Positions 1-8,988 of a stretch of 64,000 bases of DNA are shown in pieces. The position numbers and the translations under genes are program-made. The notes under the pieces were generated by a model, which did no database searches, was not told the origin of the DNA, and was given only the letters and a program-made list of their open reading frames with translations. Position 1 is the stretch's first letter. Every line of letters begins with the position of its first letter. Origin of the DNA: Nostocales cyanobacterium HT-58-2 (GTDB lineage: Bacteria > Cyanobacteriota > Cyanobacteriia > Cyanobacteriales > Nostocaceae); the NCBI GenBank assembly GCA_002163975.1, contig CP019636.1, positions 676,001-740,000 on the forward strand, given 5' to 3'.

Positions 1-462
1 AAGGATAACTCCTGCCTTGTCAGCGTAAACTTTGAGGATGGGACCAATGGTGCCGTCTAGTTCAGCGTTCATCATGATCACGTGCTTGTGATGGGCGATC
101 GCCTCCATCACAACATGAGCGCCAAATTCTACTGCGCCTGTCACTTCAATCAGAGCATCGATGCCCTCGGCGCGACACAATAACATTGCGTCTTCAGTGA
201 CTGCATATTCATTGCGGGCGATCGCGTCTTCTAATTCGGCAACGGTAGCAACCTCTTTGTAATCTTCAATACCTGCTTCCGAATATGCTCGCTTAGCTGC
301 ATCTATTTTCCGGTTAGAGATGGCAACTAACTCCATTCCGGGAACTGAATTTTTAATTTGATTTGCAATTCCCCGTCCCATGAAGCCAGCACCGATCATC
401 CCCACTTTGATGGGGTTACCTGCTTCAGCCCGGGCTTGTAAGGCGCGATCCACAATAATCAT
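1..462 (-). CDS. NAD(P)-dependent oxidoreductase, homoserine-dehydrogenase-like (3' end off the window)
   Basis: The first 154 codons are present; the rest lies beyond the left edge. Translating the minus strand gives a start MIIVDRALQARAEAGNPIKV followed by a Rossmann motif VGMIGAGFMGRGIANQI (about residues 20-36), and later ALIEVTGAVEFGAHVVMEAI, as in the NAD-binding half of homoserine dehydrogenase and Gfo/Idh-like proteins. Cyanobacterial relatives often carry a C-terminal SAF domain and sit in surface-sugar clusters, but that part cannot be seen here. The ATG at 462 is preceded by a strong GGAGGAG ribosome site. It is the last gene of the minus-strand sugar cluster, separated from rfbC by a repeat block. 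The substrate is not predictable from this fragment. Confidence 0.75.
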   Translation of the reverse strand, partial: MIIVDRALQARAEAGNPIKVGMIGAGFMGRGIANQIKNSVPGMELVAISNRKIDAAKRAYSEAGIEDYKEVATVAELEDAIARNEYAVTEDAMLLCRAEGIDALIEVTGAVEFGAHVVMEAIAHHKHVIMMNAELDGTIGPILKVYADKAGVIL

Positions 463-519
463 TGACTTAACTCCTCCGTTGATATTTACGCGTTGTTGCT
501 TGTTTTCTCTCTAACCTTT

Positions 520-900
520 CTCAATAGCCCCGCACTCGCGTTCGGGTGACCTTCCTGACTTCGCTAACGCTCTTCTCCTGCCCAGATGCACTCGCGTTCG
601 GGTGACGCTCCTGACGTCGCTACCGCTCTTGAGATCGCCAGTTCCCAGGGCGCGGGAAACCCTCTCCGAAGTTTCCTCTCCTATCGGAGACGCTACTTTG
701 AACAACGGGGGGAAACCCCCCTTCTCCTGCGGAGACGCTATCGCGAACGGGTTCGCAGTCGCCTGCGGCAGGGTTACCCTCCTGCAGCGCTGTCTCACCG
801 CACGGAACTTCTCTCTGCAGCGAGCAGTTCTGAGGAGGGTCTCCCTCCGTAAGAAACTGCGGTACTGGTCTCACCTCCTGCAGGACTGGGCTCACCACTT
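520..900. repeat. GC-rich dispersed repeat cluster between two genes
   Basis: This spacer has base composition unlike its surroundings and is built of short GC-rich modules. CACTCGCGTTCGGGTGAC occurs at 533 and again at 589 (a near-tandem copy 56 bp apart). A 31-nt block at 597-627 is repeated exactly at 49798-49828, and a 23-nt block at 777-799 recurs exactly at 49906-49928. Palindromic pieces around GGAGACGCTA and CGCCTGCGG are scattered through it. All six frames are partly open, giving several spurious reading frames. This is typical of the dispersed repeats of filamentous cyanobacteria; I see no gene in it. Confidence 0.8.
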
Positions 901-904
901 GCCT

Positions 905-1456
905 CTAAACATTTCCTCCGACAGTCATCATTCTCATCAAAGGCCAATTTTTGTCTTTCTCGGAAATTTCTGTGACTTCTATGGGCCATTGAATATTGAA
1001 AAATGGGTCATCATGGCGTAGACCACGCTCATACCCTGGTGTATAGAACTCTCCTACTTGATACACAACCTCAGCCCCGTCTGTCAGTGCTTGATAGCCG
1101 TGGGCGAACATTTCTGGAACGTACAAGGCGCGACGGTTTTGCGCGCTTAGTTCTACACCGATGTGTTGAAGATAAGTCGGAGATTCTGGACGCATATCAA
1201 TGATCACGTCATAAATGGCGCCAGCGGTACAGCGAACCAATTTTGTTTCTGCTGCTGGGGGAACTTGATAGTGCATACCCCGCAAAGTTCCTTTTTTGTG
1301 GTTGAAAGACAGGTTGCATTGAGCAACAGTTGGCTTTAAACCATGTGCTTCAAATTCTTTAGCGCAGAAAGTACGAGCAAAGAAACCACGATGGTCGTGC
1401 TTTTCTTCCAAGTCAATAATGTATGCACCTCTAAGTTCGGTTTCGGTGAAAATCAT
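905..1456 (-). CDS. rfbC: dTDP-4-dehydrorhamnose 3,5-epimerase family protein
   Basis: This 183-residue protein has the length and cupin pattern of RmlC/RfbC: HDHRGFFARTF near residues 20-30, KKGTLRGMHYQ with the expected catalytic His62, ALYVPEMFAHGYQAL, and VVYQVGEFYTP with the expected catalytic Tyr132. RmlC epimerises C3 and C5 of dTDP-4-keto-6-deoxyglucose on the way to dTDP-rhamnose. rmlA, rmlB and rmlD are not in the window, and the neighbour at 7712 makes CDP-glucose rather than dTDP-glucose, so the true substrate may be another nucleotide-linked 4-keto sugar. It starts with ATG at 1456. It lies downstream of the PhyH-like gene in the same direction, about 150 bp away. Confidence 0.9.
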   Translation of the reverse strand: MIFTETELRGAYIIDLEEKHDHRGFFARTFCAKEFEAHGLKPTVAQCNLSFNHKKGTLRGMHYQVPPAAETKLVRCTAGAIYDVIIDMRPESPTYLQHIGVELSAQNRRALYVPEMFAHGYQALTDGAEVVYQVGEFYTPGYERGLRHDDPFFNIQWPIEVTEISEKDKNWPLMRMMTVGGNV

Positions 1457-1610
1457 GGGTAACCTCGTTCTAAATGATGACTACAAAGTAGCACTCAGTA
1501 ATTTCTGATTTTCCTTCGTGTTCTTTGCGCCTCGTCAAAGGGAAGCCGCTTAGAACTGCGGCTTCAAAGGAGAGCAGAACACGAAGAATTTTTTTGATGC
1601 AACAACCGCA

Positions 1611-2462
1611 TTATCTAAGAACTGTCACTGAATTAGGTTCTTGATATGGCTCTGGTTTTGCAAAAGTATCATCCCAGTATTGGGTGCAAAGTTCGGGTCG
1701 TTTTGGTGGGTTTGCAGTGTAAACAAAAAATAGTGCTGATCTTTCTTCTGTTCTTAAAGTTCCATGGTGTAAAGCAGTTTTTGGGTCTGTAAAAATGACG
1801 GTACCCGCTGGTCCTGGACATGATTTCCATTTGTGTTCTGGGATGACTTCTTTTAGCTGTTCATCAGTGATTCCTATGTAGCCTGACTGCCAAAGCTTGT
1901 AGTAAATCCGGTAATAATTTAGGCTGAATTTGGAGGTCAAAGATAATGGAACGTATTCAAAAGGACCATGTTTCTCTTCTACGTCAGTTAAATAAATGAT
2001 CATTTTGACCATGCGGCGGTCTTCTGAGTCTTTGTGCCATAGGAGCGTGCCAAACTGATTTTCGTTGGGAAAATCTTTGCGTAAATGCACGCCTTGAAAA
2101 GCAGTAGGAAGACCAATGTAATTTTCGATAATGTTAAGTAGCTTTGGTTCCCGACCCCAGTGAGAAAATTCTGGTAAATCTGTCACTGTGTAAATTTGCG
2201 GCAGTCTTTGAGTGAGGTTACTATTTTCTACAGCTGCCATTCTCGATAATTGGGTGTGAGCAGCTTGAAGAAGACAAGCTGTAGAACTTAATCCCAACTC
2301 TTCGAGAGTTGTCACATAAACTCCATCACGTTTGAGAGCATCAACAATGACGCGATCGCGCTGTTCCAGAGCAGGCAAGTTTTTAGCATGGTTCAAAAGT
2401 GTTGCTCTATAACCTAACTCAGCTTTTAGTTCAGATACTTTATTTATAATAGTGTTAAGCAT
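1611..2462 (-). CDS. phytanoyl-CoA dioxygenase (PhyH)-like Fe(II)/2-oxoglutarate oxygenase
   Basis: A 283-residue soluble protein. The iron-binding facial triad can be read as His143 and Asp145 in LLWHKDSEDRR and His232 or His233 in KTALHHGTL, with a nearby Arg (R237 or R241) as candidate 2-oxoglutarate contact. Spacing and the double-stranded beta-helix pattern (VKMIIYLTDVEEKHGPFEYVP) fit the PhyH superfamily, whose members hydroxylate small molecules or sugar/lipid intermediates. Its place between a GT2 glycosyltransferase and rfbC suggests it modifies a sugar or acyl group of the surface glycan. That is inference from context; the substrate is unknown. Start ATG at 2462, 50 bp from the GT2 stop. 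Confidence 0.75.
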   Translation of the reverse strand: MLNTIINKVSELKAELGYRATLLNHAKNLPALEQRDRVIVDALKRDGVYVTTLEELGLSSTACLLQAAHTQLSRMAAVENSNLTQRLPQIYTVTDLPEFSHWGREPKLLNIIENYIGLPTAFQGVHLRKDFPNENQFGTLLWHKDSEDRRMVKMIIYLTDVEEKHGPFEYVPLSLTSKFSLNYYRIYYKLWQSGYIGITDEQLKEVIPEHKWKSCPGPAGTVIFTDPKTALHHGTLRTEERSALFFVYTANPPKRPELCTQYWDDTFAKPEPYQEPNSVTVLR

Positions 2463-2512
2463 GGAATTATTACCTTCTAAAATTTAGTTCATTGCAAGTA
2501 TTGATTGGGAAC

Positions 2513-3520
2513 TTACCCCTCATATTTTTGTAAGTTTTGAGCAGACGCTTCTCTTGTTTCTGCTAGCTTGAATTCTCTAGTCGCTATTGCGTCAAAAAAA
2601 GATACACCTACTAGAGCTAAAAAGGGAACTATTGTCTGAAGTGCGAAAATAGGCCATCTTCGTAAAGCACCCAAGAAAACTTTCAAGTTAGCTTCCTTGA
2701 AATTCTTCAAAATCATCCTACGAAAAAATTGCTTGGAGTACCCATTTTCCTCCAGTTTTATGAGAACTTCAGATAGATGTTTATACTGCATTAACAGTGC
2801 GGATTTTGGCTCTTTTTGCCAATAACTCACACCGACAATACACTCCATATAGGTATCTTTCGTGACGATTACTTTGCCATTAGCAGCACAATAACCTGCT
2901 AGGTATGCTAGAGATATCCAATTATTCTCCGCTTCTGGCCAAATTTGAAGAGCGCGTTGTACTAAATCGGTACGATACACTGAAGCAGTCAGAAAGATGA
3001 CAGCGCCAACACTTTTTGCAAAACAATGTTCAAATATAGCTTTCCCGTCACCATTTCCATCTTCACTGTCAACATCAAACCAACGGTTTCCAACTATTGT
3101 AGGAGGGTGTACAGGTTCACCAGTAATTTTGTTGCGACCAGAAAAATTAAGAAATAATAATGACAAGTCCTCGTTTTTTTTGAGATTGGTGATAGCATAA
3201 GAAACTGCTCTATCTTGAACAGGATCATCATCACCAATTGTCCAAACATATTTGGTTGTTGCGGATTTCAAGCAATGAATTATATTCCGCATTACACCAA
3301 TGTTTTCAGAATTTCTGCTGGAGTTAAATTTGATGTTGCTAAGATTTTTTTGCCACTTGTGAATGACCTCTTGAGTGTTGTCAGTTGAACAATTATCTGA
3401 AACAAAAATTTCACATTCAGATTCAAAGCCTTTGATAGCTTGAGCAAGCCATGCTAGTTGCTTGTCAAGGAGTTCGGCACGATTATAAGTAGGAATGGCA
3501 ATGGTAAGTAATTTTTTCAT
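2513..3520 (-). CDS. glycosyltransferase family 2
   Basis: The protein opens with KKLLTIAIPTYNRAELL, then SECEIFVSDNCSTDNTQEV and WTIGDDDPV, which are the GT-A nucleotide-binding motifs and the DxD metal site of family 2. A hydrophobic stretch near the C-terminus (WPIFALQTIVPFLALVGVSFF) suggests membrane attachment. The reading frame is open back to 3619, but that upstream extension begins with TTG and adds a non-conserved tail; the ATG at 3520 places the GT fold at the N-terminus as usual (335 residues). It transfers a sugar from an activated donor to a growing glycan; donor and acceptor are not predictable. Member of the minus-strand sugar cluster. Confidence 0.85.
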   Translation of the reverse strand: MKKLLTIAIPTYNRAELLDKQLAWLAQAIKGFESECEIFVSDNCSTDNTQEVIHKWQKNLSNIKFNSSRNSENIGVMRNIIHCLKSATTKYVWTIGDDDPVQDRAVSYAITNLKKNEDLSLLFLNFSGRNKITGEPVHPPTIVGNRWFDVDSEDGNGDGKAIFEHCFAKSVGAVIFLTASVYRTDLVQRALQIWPEAENNWISLAYLAGYCAANGKVIVTKDTYMECIVGVSYWQKEPKSALLMQYKHLSEVLIKLEENGYSKQFFRRMILKNFKEANLKVFLGALRRWPIFALQTIVPFLALVGVSFFDAIATREFKLAETREASAQNLQKYEG

Positions 3521-4102
3521 GGTGGATTGTACATAAGATTGTGCCTCGTCTTGATTGGATTGCTCTGGAGTTTGCATATGTAATGATTGGCTGTGTTCAA
3601 AATGTTCATTAGGATACAACTAGGATTTGGGGAAATGCCTACGCTACTAAAGGTAGCAGGCTATTATGTATCTGTTTGGGATGATAAATGATTTTCCAAA
3701 CAGTTTCATTTTTTGTTTTTAGTAGAACTTCCCTGTTAGATACACACTGAGTTGTCCTAAATTCTGAAATTGTGCAAAAAATTAGGAAATGAGTTATTCC
3801 GAAAAAATCCTTAGTTGATAGAAACTGTATCTGCAGATTATGTCTACTTAGTTGTTTCATAAAAGCAATAACTAAGTAGACATACTTGGCATGGTTTGAT
3901 TCTTGTCAATGTTCACCAGAATTGATAATACACAGTTGTTCATTCACATAATTCACTAAATTTCTAACTTAAATTTAACGAATTAATTTTGAACCGGAAC
4001 TGTGAGCTAGAAACTGTTTTCTTGAGTGAACATTTCCCTCAAACCATTGCTTGGATAACTTTTGAGCTTTCTGAAAATAACATTTTATTTTTTAGTGAAT
4101 TT
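3521..4102. other. AT-rich spacer without a supported gene
   Basis: About 580 bp between the GT2 gene and the epimerase gene. A 73-codon open frame at 3639-3860 on the minus strand has no recognisable motif and no ribosome site. I see no terminator or RNA gene. Confidence 0.5.
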
Positions 4103-5128
4103 TTACTTACTCCAGAAGAAATCTTTATCAATTTGCTGAGTACGAATGAGATACTCTAGCTGCTTTAGACGAGTGAAGCCTCTATGCAAGAAAACTTCTT
4201 CAGTCATATCAATTTGTGAGAACAAATCATACAACTGTTGCCCTCCTCGCTGAGCATTCCAATCACACTTAAAACCAGGTAAAATGGTGTTTATTTTCTC
4301 GAAAGATACCCGATAACTGCGATTATCCGCACCCTGATCACCAAAGCTCAATTTGCAACCAGGGAAAATTCCAGCAATAATTTCGGCAATTTCTTTGACT
4401 CGATAATTATTTGATGTATCTCCCACGTTGAAGATTTGATTGTGTACGATATCACGCGGAGCTTCCAGCGTGCAAACAATTGCTTTGCAAATATCCAGTG
4501 CATGGACTAGGGGACGCCAAGGCGTACCGTCACTAATCATCTTGATTTCTTTAGTTGTCCATGCTAGACCTGCCAAATTGTTTAAAACAATATCAAAACG
4601 CATCCTTGGGGAAGCACCAAAGGCAGTGGCATTACGCATGAATGTAGGAGAAAAGTCATCATCAGCGAGTGGCTTGACATCTCGCTCTACCAAAGTTTTA
4701 CATTCTGCATAGGCGGTTTGAGGATTGACAGGAGATTCTTCTGTAACATCACCCTCGGTCGCAACGCCATAAACGCTGCAAGAAGACATATACACAAAGC
4801 GACGCACACCTGCTTCTTTCGCCAATTTGGCAAGACGAACTGAACCGTTATGGTTAATTTCGTAAGTGATATGTGGTGCTAGCTGTCCAGTGGGGTCATT
4901 TGACAGTTCAGCCATGTGAACAATTGCATCAACACCTTGCAAATCTTCTAAGGTGATGTGGCGAATATCTTTGTTGAGAGTTTTGGCTGTTATTTGAGTA
5001 CCGTTGTATAACCAACCCACTTTGTAAAAGCCAGTATCTACTCCGATAACTTCATGTCCCCGTTCAATTAATAAGGGAGGTAACAAGCTACCAAGATAAC
5101 CTTCAGTACCCGTGACTAGAATTTTCAT
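4103..5128 (-). CDS. NAD-dependent epimerase/dehydratase (extended SDR, nucleotide sugar)
   Basis: A 341-residue extended short-chain dehydrogenase. It starts MKILVTGTEGYLGSLLPPLL with the GxxGxxG NAD motif, continues with VDAIVHMAELSNDP, and has the catalytic Ser region YMSSCSVYG and the Tyr-x3-Lys pair in AYAECK. Family members epimerise, dehydrate or reduce NDP-sugars. The frame extends nine bases upstream to a TTG, but the ATG at 5128 follows an AGGA ribosome site and gives the standard N-terminus. With rfbF (7712) and rfbC (905) nearby it may act on a CDP- or dTDP-hexose; this is inference. A CDP-glucose 4,6-dehydratase (rfbG) is not recognised in the cluster, and this gene is the only SDR that could cover part of that role. 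Confidence 0.85.
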   Translation of the reverse strand: MKILVTGTEGYLGSLLPPLLIERGHEVIGVDTGFYKVGWLYNGTQITAKTLNKDIRHITLEDLQGVDAIVHMAELSNDPTGQLAPHITYEINHNGSVRLAKLAKEAGVRRFVYMSSCSVYGVATEGDVTEESPVNPQTAYAECKTLVERDVKPLADDDFSPTFMRNATAFGASPRMRFDIVLNNLAGLAWTTKEIKMISDGTPWRPLVHALDICKAIVCTLEAPRDIVHNQIFNVGDTSNNYRVKEIAEIIAGIFPGCKLSFGDQGADNRSYRVSFEKINTILPGFKCDWNAQRGGQQLYDLFSQIDMTEEVFLHRGFTRLKQLEYLIRTQQIDKDFFWSK

Positions 5129-5302
5129 TGTTTTCAATTCCTATTGAATTTCAATTTTATGTCTTGACTGAATTACCCTATAAGGTACAGTTTTTCATTC
5201 TGTGTAAGGTAGTTTAGGCGCGTTGGATTATTTATGACCACATAAATTGTTGTCTTTATGCACCTTTTTTTACATTATGTTATGCACAGTAACATAAGAT
5301 TT

Positions 5303-6244
5303 TTAAAGTTTTGAGGTAGTCAATGATGTGAATTTCATAAATTTTCTCCACAGCCTTCTCCAAATGGTATCCCGCCATCCTGACCAGTCGGTCATATCAA
5401 GATATTGAAAGAACAAATGTTTTTGAGGATGTGTACATTCTGCTCGTAATCCTGCATACCACGGCTTGGGAGAATTTGTGAAGTGAATTATGCAAGGATT
5501 GTGAAGCAGTTCGTTATAAATGTCTTCTGCAAAATGGCTGTCTTTCCAAGATGAATATTGATGTACTTTGGGCATTTGATTCCATTTCGGGTGCAGTTCA
5601 CCCCATTTACCGGCAAGAACTGCATTTAAACCATCTTGATCATTGCGGACATACTCTTTATTTTGTCTAATACATTGGATGACCTTGCTGCCAATATCCT
5701 CTACACGCCACTTGTCAAGATTAATGACTAAAAGCCCGGAATTAAAATATTTATAATCGGGAGAGATTCCCATCTCACGATAATTTCTCAAGCCCTCGGA
5801 CATTCCTATGTACAATTCAACATCGTCTTGAACCGCTAATGCATAGTTATCTCCCATATCAATCGCCCATAACTCTGCCAAGTCTCCAGTCACAACCATG
5901 TCAGTGTCTAAATAAATAGCCTTATGATACTCTCTTGGTAAAAGTTCAGTGATGAGAAGACGGTAATAGCAAGTTAATGTTAAATGTCTAGTCAATACCA
6001 AATTTTCCAAGACCGTATCATCTGGCTGCACCCATGAAATACTAACTTGTTCTTCATTGAGTGATTTACTAATTCTACGCTTGTTAGCTTCAGTAATGCC
6101 TCCATCAAGAACATATAACGCTACCTTGTTGTTCTTTTTGAGATTTGCAACTACTGAACGAACTGTAACAGCAAGTGGCATTGCATAGTTATTATCAGCA
6201 GCGCAAACAAGAACAATTGGCTGGATATCTGAGTTAAGGAACAT
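5303..6244 (-). CDS. glycosyltransferase family 8
   Basis: This 313-residue protein has the GT8 layout: PIVLVCAADNNYAMPLAVTV at the N-terminus, KAIYLDTDMVVTGDL with the DxD manganese/nucleotide site (Asp113, Asp115), NSGLLVINLDKW, NDQDGLNAVLAG, and the C-terminal HFTNSPKPW that contacts the donor phosphate. GT8 enzymes are retaining galactosyl- or glucosyltransferases of lipopolysaccharide cores and related glycans. ATG at 6244. It lies between the FAD oxidase and the epimerase on the same strand and probably builds the same surface polysaccharide. Confidence 0.9.
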   Translation of the reverse strand: MFLNSDIQPIVLVCAADNNYAMPLAVTVRSVVANLKKNNKVALYVLDGGITEANKRRISKSLNEEQVSISWVQPDDTVLENLVLTRHLTLTCYYRLLITELLPREYHKAIYLDTDMVVTGDLAELWAIDMGDNYALAVQDDVELYIGMSEGLRNYREMGISPDYKYFNSGLLVINLDKWRVEDIGSKVIQCIRQNKEYVRNDQDGLNAVLAGKWGELHPKWNQMPKVHQYSSWKDSHFAEDIYNELLHNPCIIHFTNSPKPWYAGLRAECTHPQKHLFFQYLDMTDWSGWRDTIWRRLWRKFMKFTSLTTSKL

Positions 6245-6367
6245 TAATTTTACCCTGATGACTAATGATTACCTTAAATTAGAAGTTCCCGCAAATGAAA
6301 TAATGCCAGATTGCCTGTACCTTTTCTTAAGGTTATTAATTTAAGTAAACACAGGCAAACGCAATAT

Positions 6368-7585
6368 TTAGAGTTGACTAACGATAGCTTTGAGATGCGA
6401 CTGTTCGGGAATTTGGGCGACGATTGCTTTGCCAATTTCAATAGAAGATGTTGCTGCTGGTGAAGGAGCATTGCAAACATGAACGGAGTTTTGACCTTGA
6501 ATAATCAAAAAGTCGTCCACTAGTTTGCCATCGTTCATCAATGCTTGTGCGCGAACACCAGCGTGAGTGGGGACTAAATCCTCTTGTTGAACTTCAGGAA
6601 TGAGCTTTTGCAAACTTCTGGTGAAGGCTGCTTTACTAAAAGAACGAATGATTTCCTGGATTCCTTCATCAGCGTGTTTAGCTGCGAGTTTCCAAAAACC
6701 AGGATAAGTCATGACTTCTGCAAAATCACCCAAGTTAAAATCAGTTTTGTTGTAACCTTCACGTTTGAGACTGAGAACTGCATTTGGTCCGGCATGTACG
6801 CTCTTATCAATCATGCGCGTAAAATGGACACCCAAAAAAGGAAAATCTGGATTGGGAACTGGGTAGATTAAACCTTTGACCAGATATCGTTTTTCTGGTG
6901 TCAGTTCGTAATATTCTCCACGAAAAGGAACAATTTTAGCTTTCGGATCGGCTTTACCCATTTTGGCAACGCGATCGCTATGCAATCCGGCACAATTGAT
7001 GACAAAACGGGTTTCAAAGGTGCCATTGTTAGTTTCTAGGACTTGATGCTGACCACTAGAAACTATTTTCTCCACCTTCGTATTGAGACGCAGTTCCCCA
7101 CCCTGCTGCTTAATAATTTCAGCATATTTGAGGCAAACCTGCTTGTAATTTACAATACCAGTTGAAGAGACGAAAATTCCCCCAACGCACCTGACATGAG
7201 GTTCAATTTCTTTGACTTCCTCGGGAGTAATTCTCTTAACACTTATGCCATTTTCTAAACCTCGCTTGTAAAGATTTTCTAGGCGAGGCAATTCTTTTTC
7301 ATCAGTAGCAACTATAACTTTGCCGCAAACTTCATGCTCAATTCCATTTTCTTGACAAAATTCTACCATTGAGCGACAACCGTCTCGGCAAAATTTAGCT
7401 TTGAAACTCCCCGGTTTATAATATATGCCAGAGTGAATCACGCCACTATTGTTGCCAGTTTGGTGGAAAGCCCAGTTGCTTTCTTTTTCTAGAATCAAAA
7501 TACGTGAATTAGGATATCGTTGACCTAAAGCCATACCAGTGGAAAGACCAACAATTCCTCCACCTATAATTGCAAAATCATACAT
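6368..7585 (-). CDS. lhgO: FAD-dependent oxidoreductase, L-2-hydroxyglutarate oxidase family
   Basis: A DAO-family flavoprotein of 405 residues from the ATG at 7585. MYDFAIIGGGIVGLSTGMAL is the FAD dinucleotide fold; HQTGNNSGVIHSGIYY and LLxNxxG-like FVINCAGLHSDRVA follow; PVPNPDFPFLGVHFTR and THAGVRAQAL complete the LhgO pattern. LhgO oxidises L-2-hydroxyglutarate to 2-oxoglutarate, passing electrons to quinone. The frame is open 39 bases further upstream, but that extension lacks conservation and the ATG at 7585 starts exactly at the FAD motif. Its presence among sugar genes is odd: it may oxidise a hydroxyacid sugar derivative, or be housekeeping. Sequence alone does not decide the substrate. 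Confidence 0.85.
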   Translation of the reverse strand: MYDFAIIGGGIVGLSTGMALGQRYPNSRILILEKESNWAFHQTGNNSGVIHSGIYYKPGSFKAKFCRDGCRSMVEFCQENGIEHEVCGKVIVATDEKELPRLENLYKRGLENGISVKRITPEEVKEIEPHVRCVGGIFVSSTGIVNYKQVCLKYAEIIKQQGGELRLNTKVEKIVSSGQHQVLETNNGTFETRFVINCAGLHSDRVAKMGKADPKAKIVPFRGEYYELTPEKRYLVKGLIYPVPNPDFPFLGVHFTRMIDKSVHAGPNAVLSLKREGYNKTDFNLGDFAEVMTYPGFWKLAAKHADEGIQEIIRSFSKAAFTRSLQKLIPEVQQEDLVPTHAGVRAQALMNDGKLVDDFLIIQGQNSVHVCNAPSPAATSSIEIGKAIVAQIPEQSHLKAIVSQL

Positions 7586-7711
7586 AAGTAATGTAGCCCT
7601 CGGAAATAAAGTGTGAAGAGTCAAGAATGAGACATAAAAAGTGAAGATGAAGAATGAAGTAACTTTTCTATCTTGTAGGTTCTATCTTCTATCTTCTGTA
7701 TTTTTGTTTTC

Positions 7712-8485
7712 TTACCATACTTTCCAAGGAGCCTTACCATTTTTCCATAGATCTTCGAGGTAATTTCTATCTCGTAAAGTATCCATTGGTTGCCAAAAGC
7801 CATGATGCTTGTAAGCAGAGAGTTGTTCCATTTCTGCCAGCTTTTCTAAGGGTGTCTGTTCCCAAACTGTAGAATCATCATCAATTAAATTAATGACTTC
7901 GGGCTCTAGCACAAAGTATCCACCATTAATCCAAGCTCCATCGCCTTCTGGTTTTTCGCGAAAGCTCGTAATTCTTGTTTGTTCTTGTCCTAAGACAATA
8001 GCACCAAAACGTCCTGGTGGTTGAACTGCTGTCATTGTGGCTAATGTCTTTTGTTCTCTATGAAAATTAATGAGTTCTGCCACATTAACATTACTGACAC
8101 CATCGCCGTAGGTGAAGCAAAAAGTCTCATTGCCAATGTGCTCTCTGACTCGCTTCAAACGTCCACCAGTCATTGTGTTGTCACCTGTGTTGACTAAGGT
8201 AACACGCCAAGGTTCTGCGTAACCTGAATGCACATTCATCTGGTTAAATCGCATATCAAAGGTCACATCTGACATATGTAAGAAGTAGTTGGCAAAATAC
8301 TCCTTAATCACGTAACCTTTGTATCCACAGCAGATGATAAAGTCATTGATGCCGTAAGCAGAGTATATCTTCATGATGTGCCATAGTATTGGCTTACCAC
8401 TAATCTCCACCATAGGCTTTGGTCTGACGCTAGTTTCTTCACTTAGCCGTGTGCCAAGCCCTCCAGCTAAAATCACTGCTTTCAT
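7712..8485 (-). CDS. rfbF: glucose-1-phosphate cytidylyltransferase
   Basis: This 257-residue protein begins [20 protein letters not shown] with RPKPMVEI following, the nucleotidyltransferase signature, and has [29 protein letters not shown] and [13 protein letters not shown], which are typical of RfbF rather than of GalU or RmlA. It makes CDP-glucose from CTP and glucose-1-phosphate, the first step toward CDP-dideoxyhexoses and related sugars. It is the first gene of the minus-strand cluster that runs to position 1, with about 500 bp of non-coding DNA upstream. The usual next enzyme, CDP-glucose 4,6-dehydratase, is not adjacent. Confidence 0.93.
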   Translation of the reverse strand: MKAVILAGGLGTRLSEETSVRPKPMVEISGKPILWHIMKIYSAYGINDFIICCGYKGYVIKEYFANYFLHMSDVTFDMRFNQMNVHSGYAEPWRVTLVNTGDNTMTGGRLKRVREHIGNETFCFTYGDGVSNVNVAELINFHREQKTLATMTAVQPPGRFGAIVLGQEQTRITSFREKPEGDGAWINGGYFVLEPEVINLIDDDSTVWEQTPLEKLAEMEQLSAYKHHGFWQPMDTLRDRNYLEDLWKNGKAPWKVW

Positions 8486-8988
8486 GGGATTATCTCTAGG
8501 TTTTCAGGTAGATGAGTAATTCACTTTCTATGGACTGATTAGAGAAAATTTTTTGTCAATTTTCTCAGTATATAATCTAACTGTAAATTCAAAATAAAGT
8601 GTGAAGACAAGATAAATAAATCTATCTTCAATGTGAAAAAATGAAAAAGCTTTTTCTGTCATTCAAACCTACAGATAAAAGCATTTAGGCAGTTTTTAAT
8701 ATATACACTACAACAGTCATAAAAATACTCTCTGTTACTATCTCTTCCTGATTCTTTGAAAATCAGAAAAAAGAATCTGCTGTGTTATCCAAATCTAAAA
8801 GTGACAAGTCAAAAGAATAAGCAGCAAAAATGGTAAGCATCCTAGTAGAATAGCTCAACTGGTTGTATTGTTTATTAATTTTTCGTACACAATTTAACAA
8901 GTTTGGGTGGTAAATACACGAAGTGAGAGTAATCTCCCTTAAAGGCTAGGGACAGCCGATAATACGACAGATTTTTGGAAAACTATAC
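8486..8988. other. AT-rich spacer with possible promoter of the sugar cluster
   Basis: About 500 bp with no supported gene. The cluster promoter should lie near 8490-8650 on the minus strand, but I cannot assign -35/-10 boxes confidently. Short purine-rich repeats such as GTGAAGA/AAGATA appear here and again near 7640-7700. Confidence 0.4.

Noticed and set aside
511..1021. Several overlapping open frames on both strands
   Set aside because: They lie in the GC-rich repeat block and share words with non-coding repeats elsewhere; no motif or ribosome site.
3639..3860. 73-codon minus-strand frame
   Set aside because: No motif, no ribosome site, AT-rich spacer.
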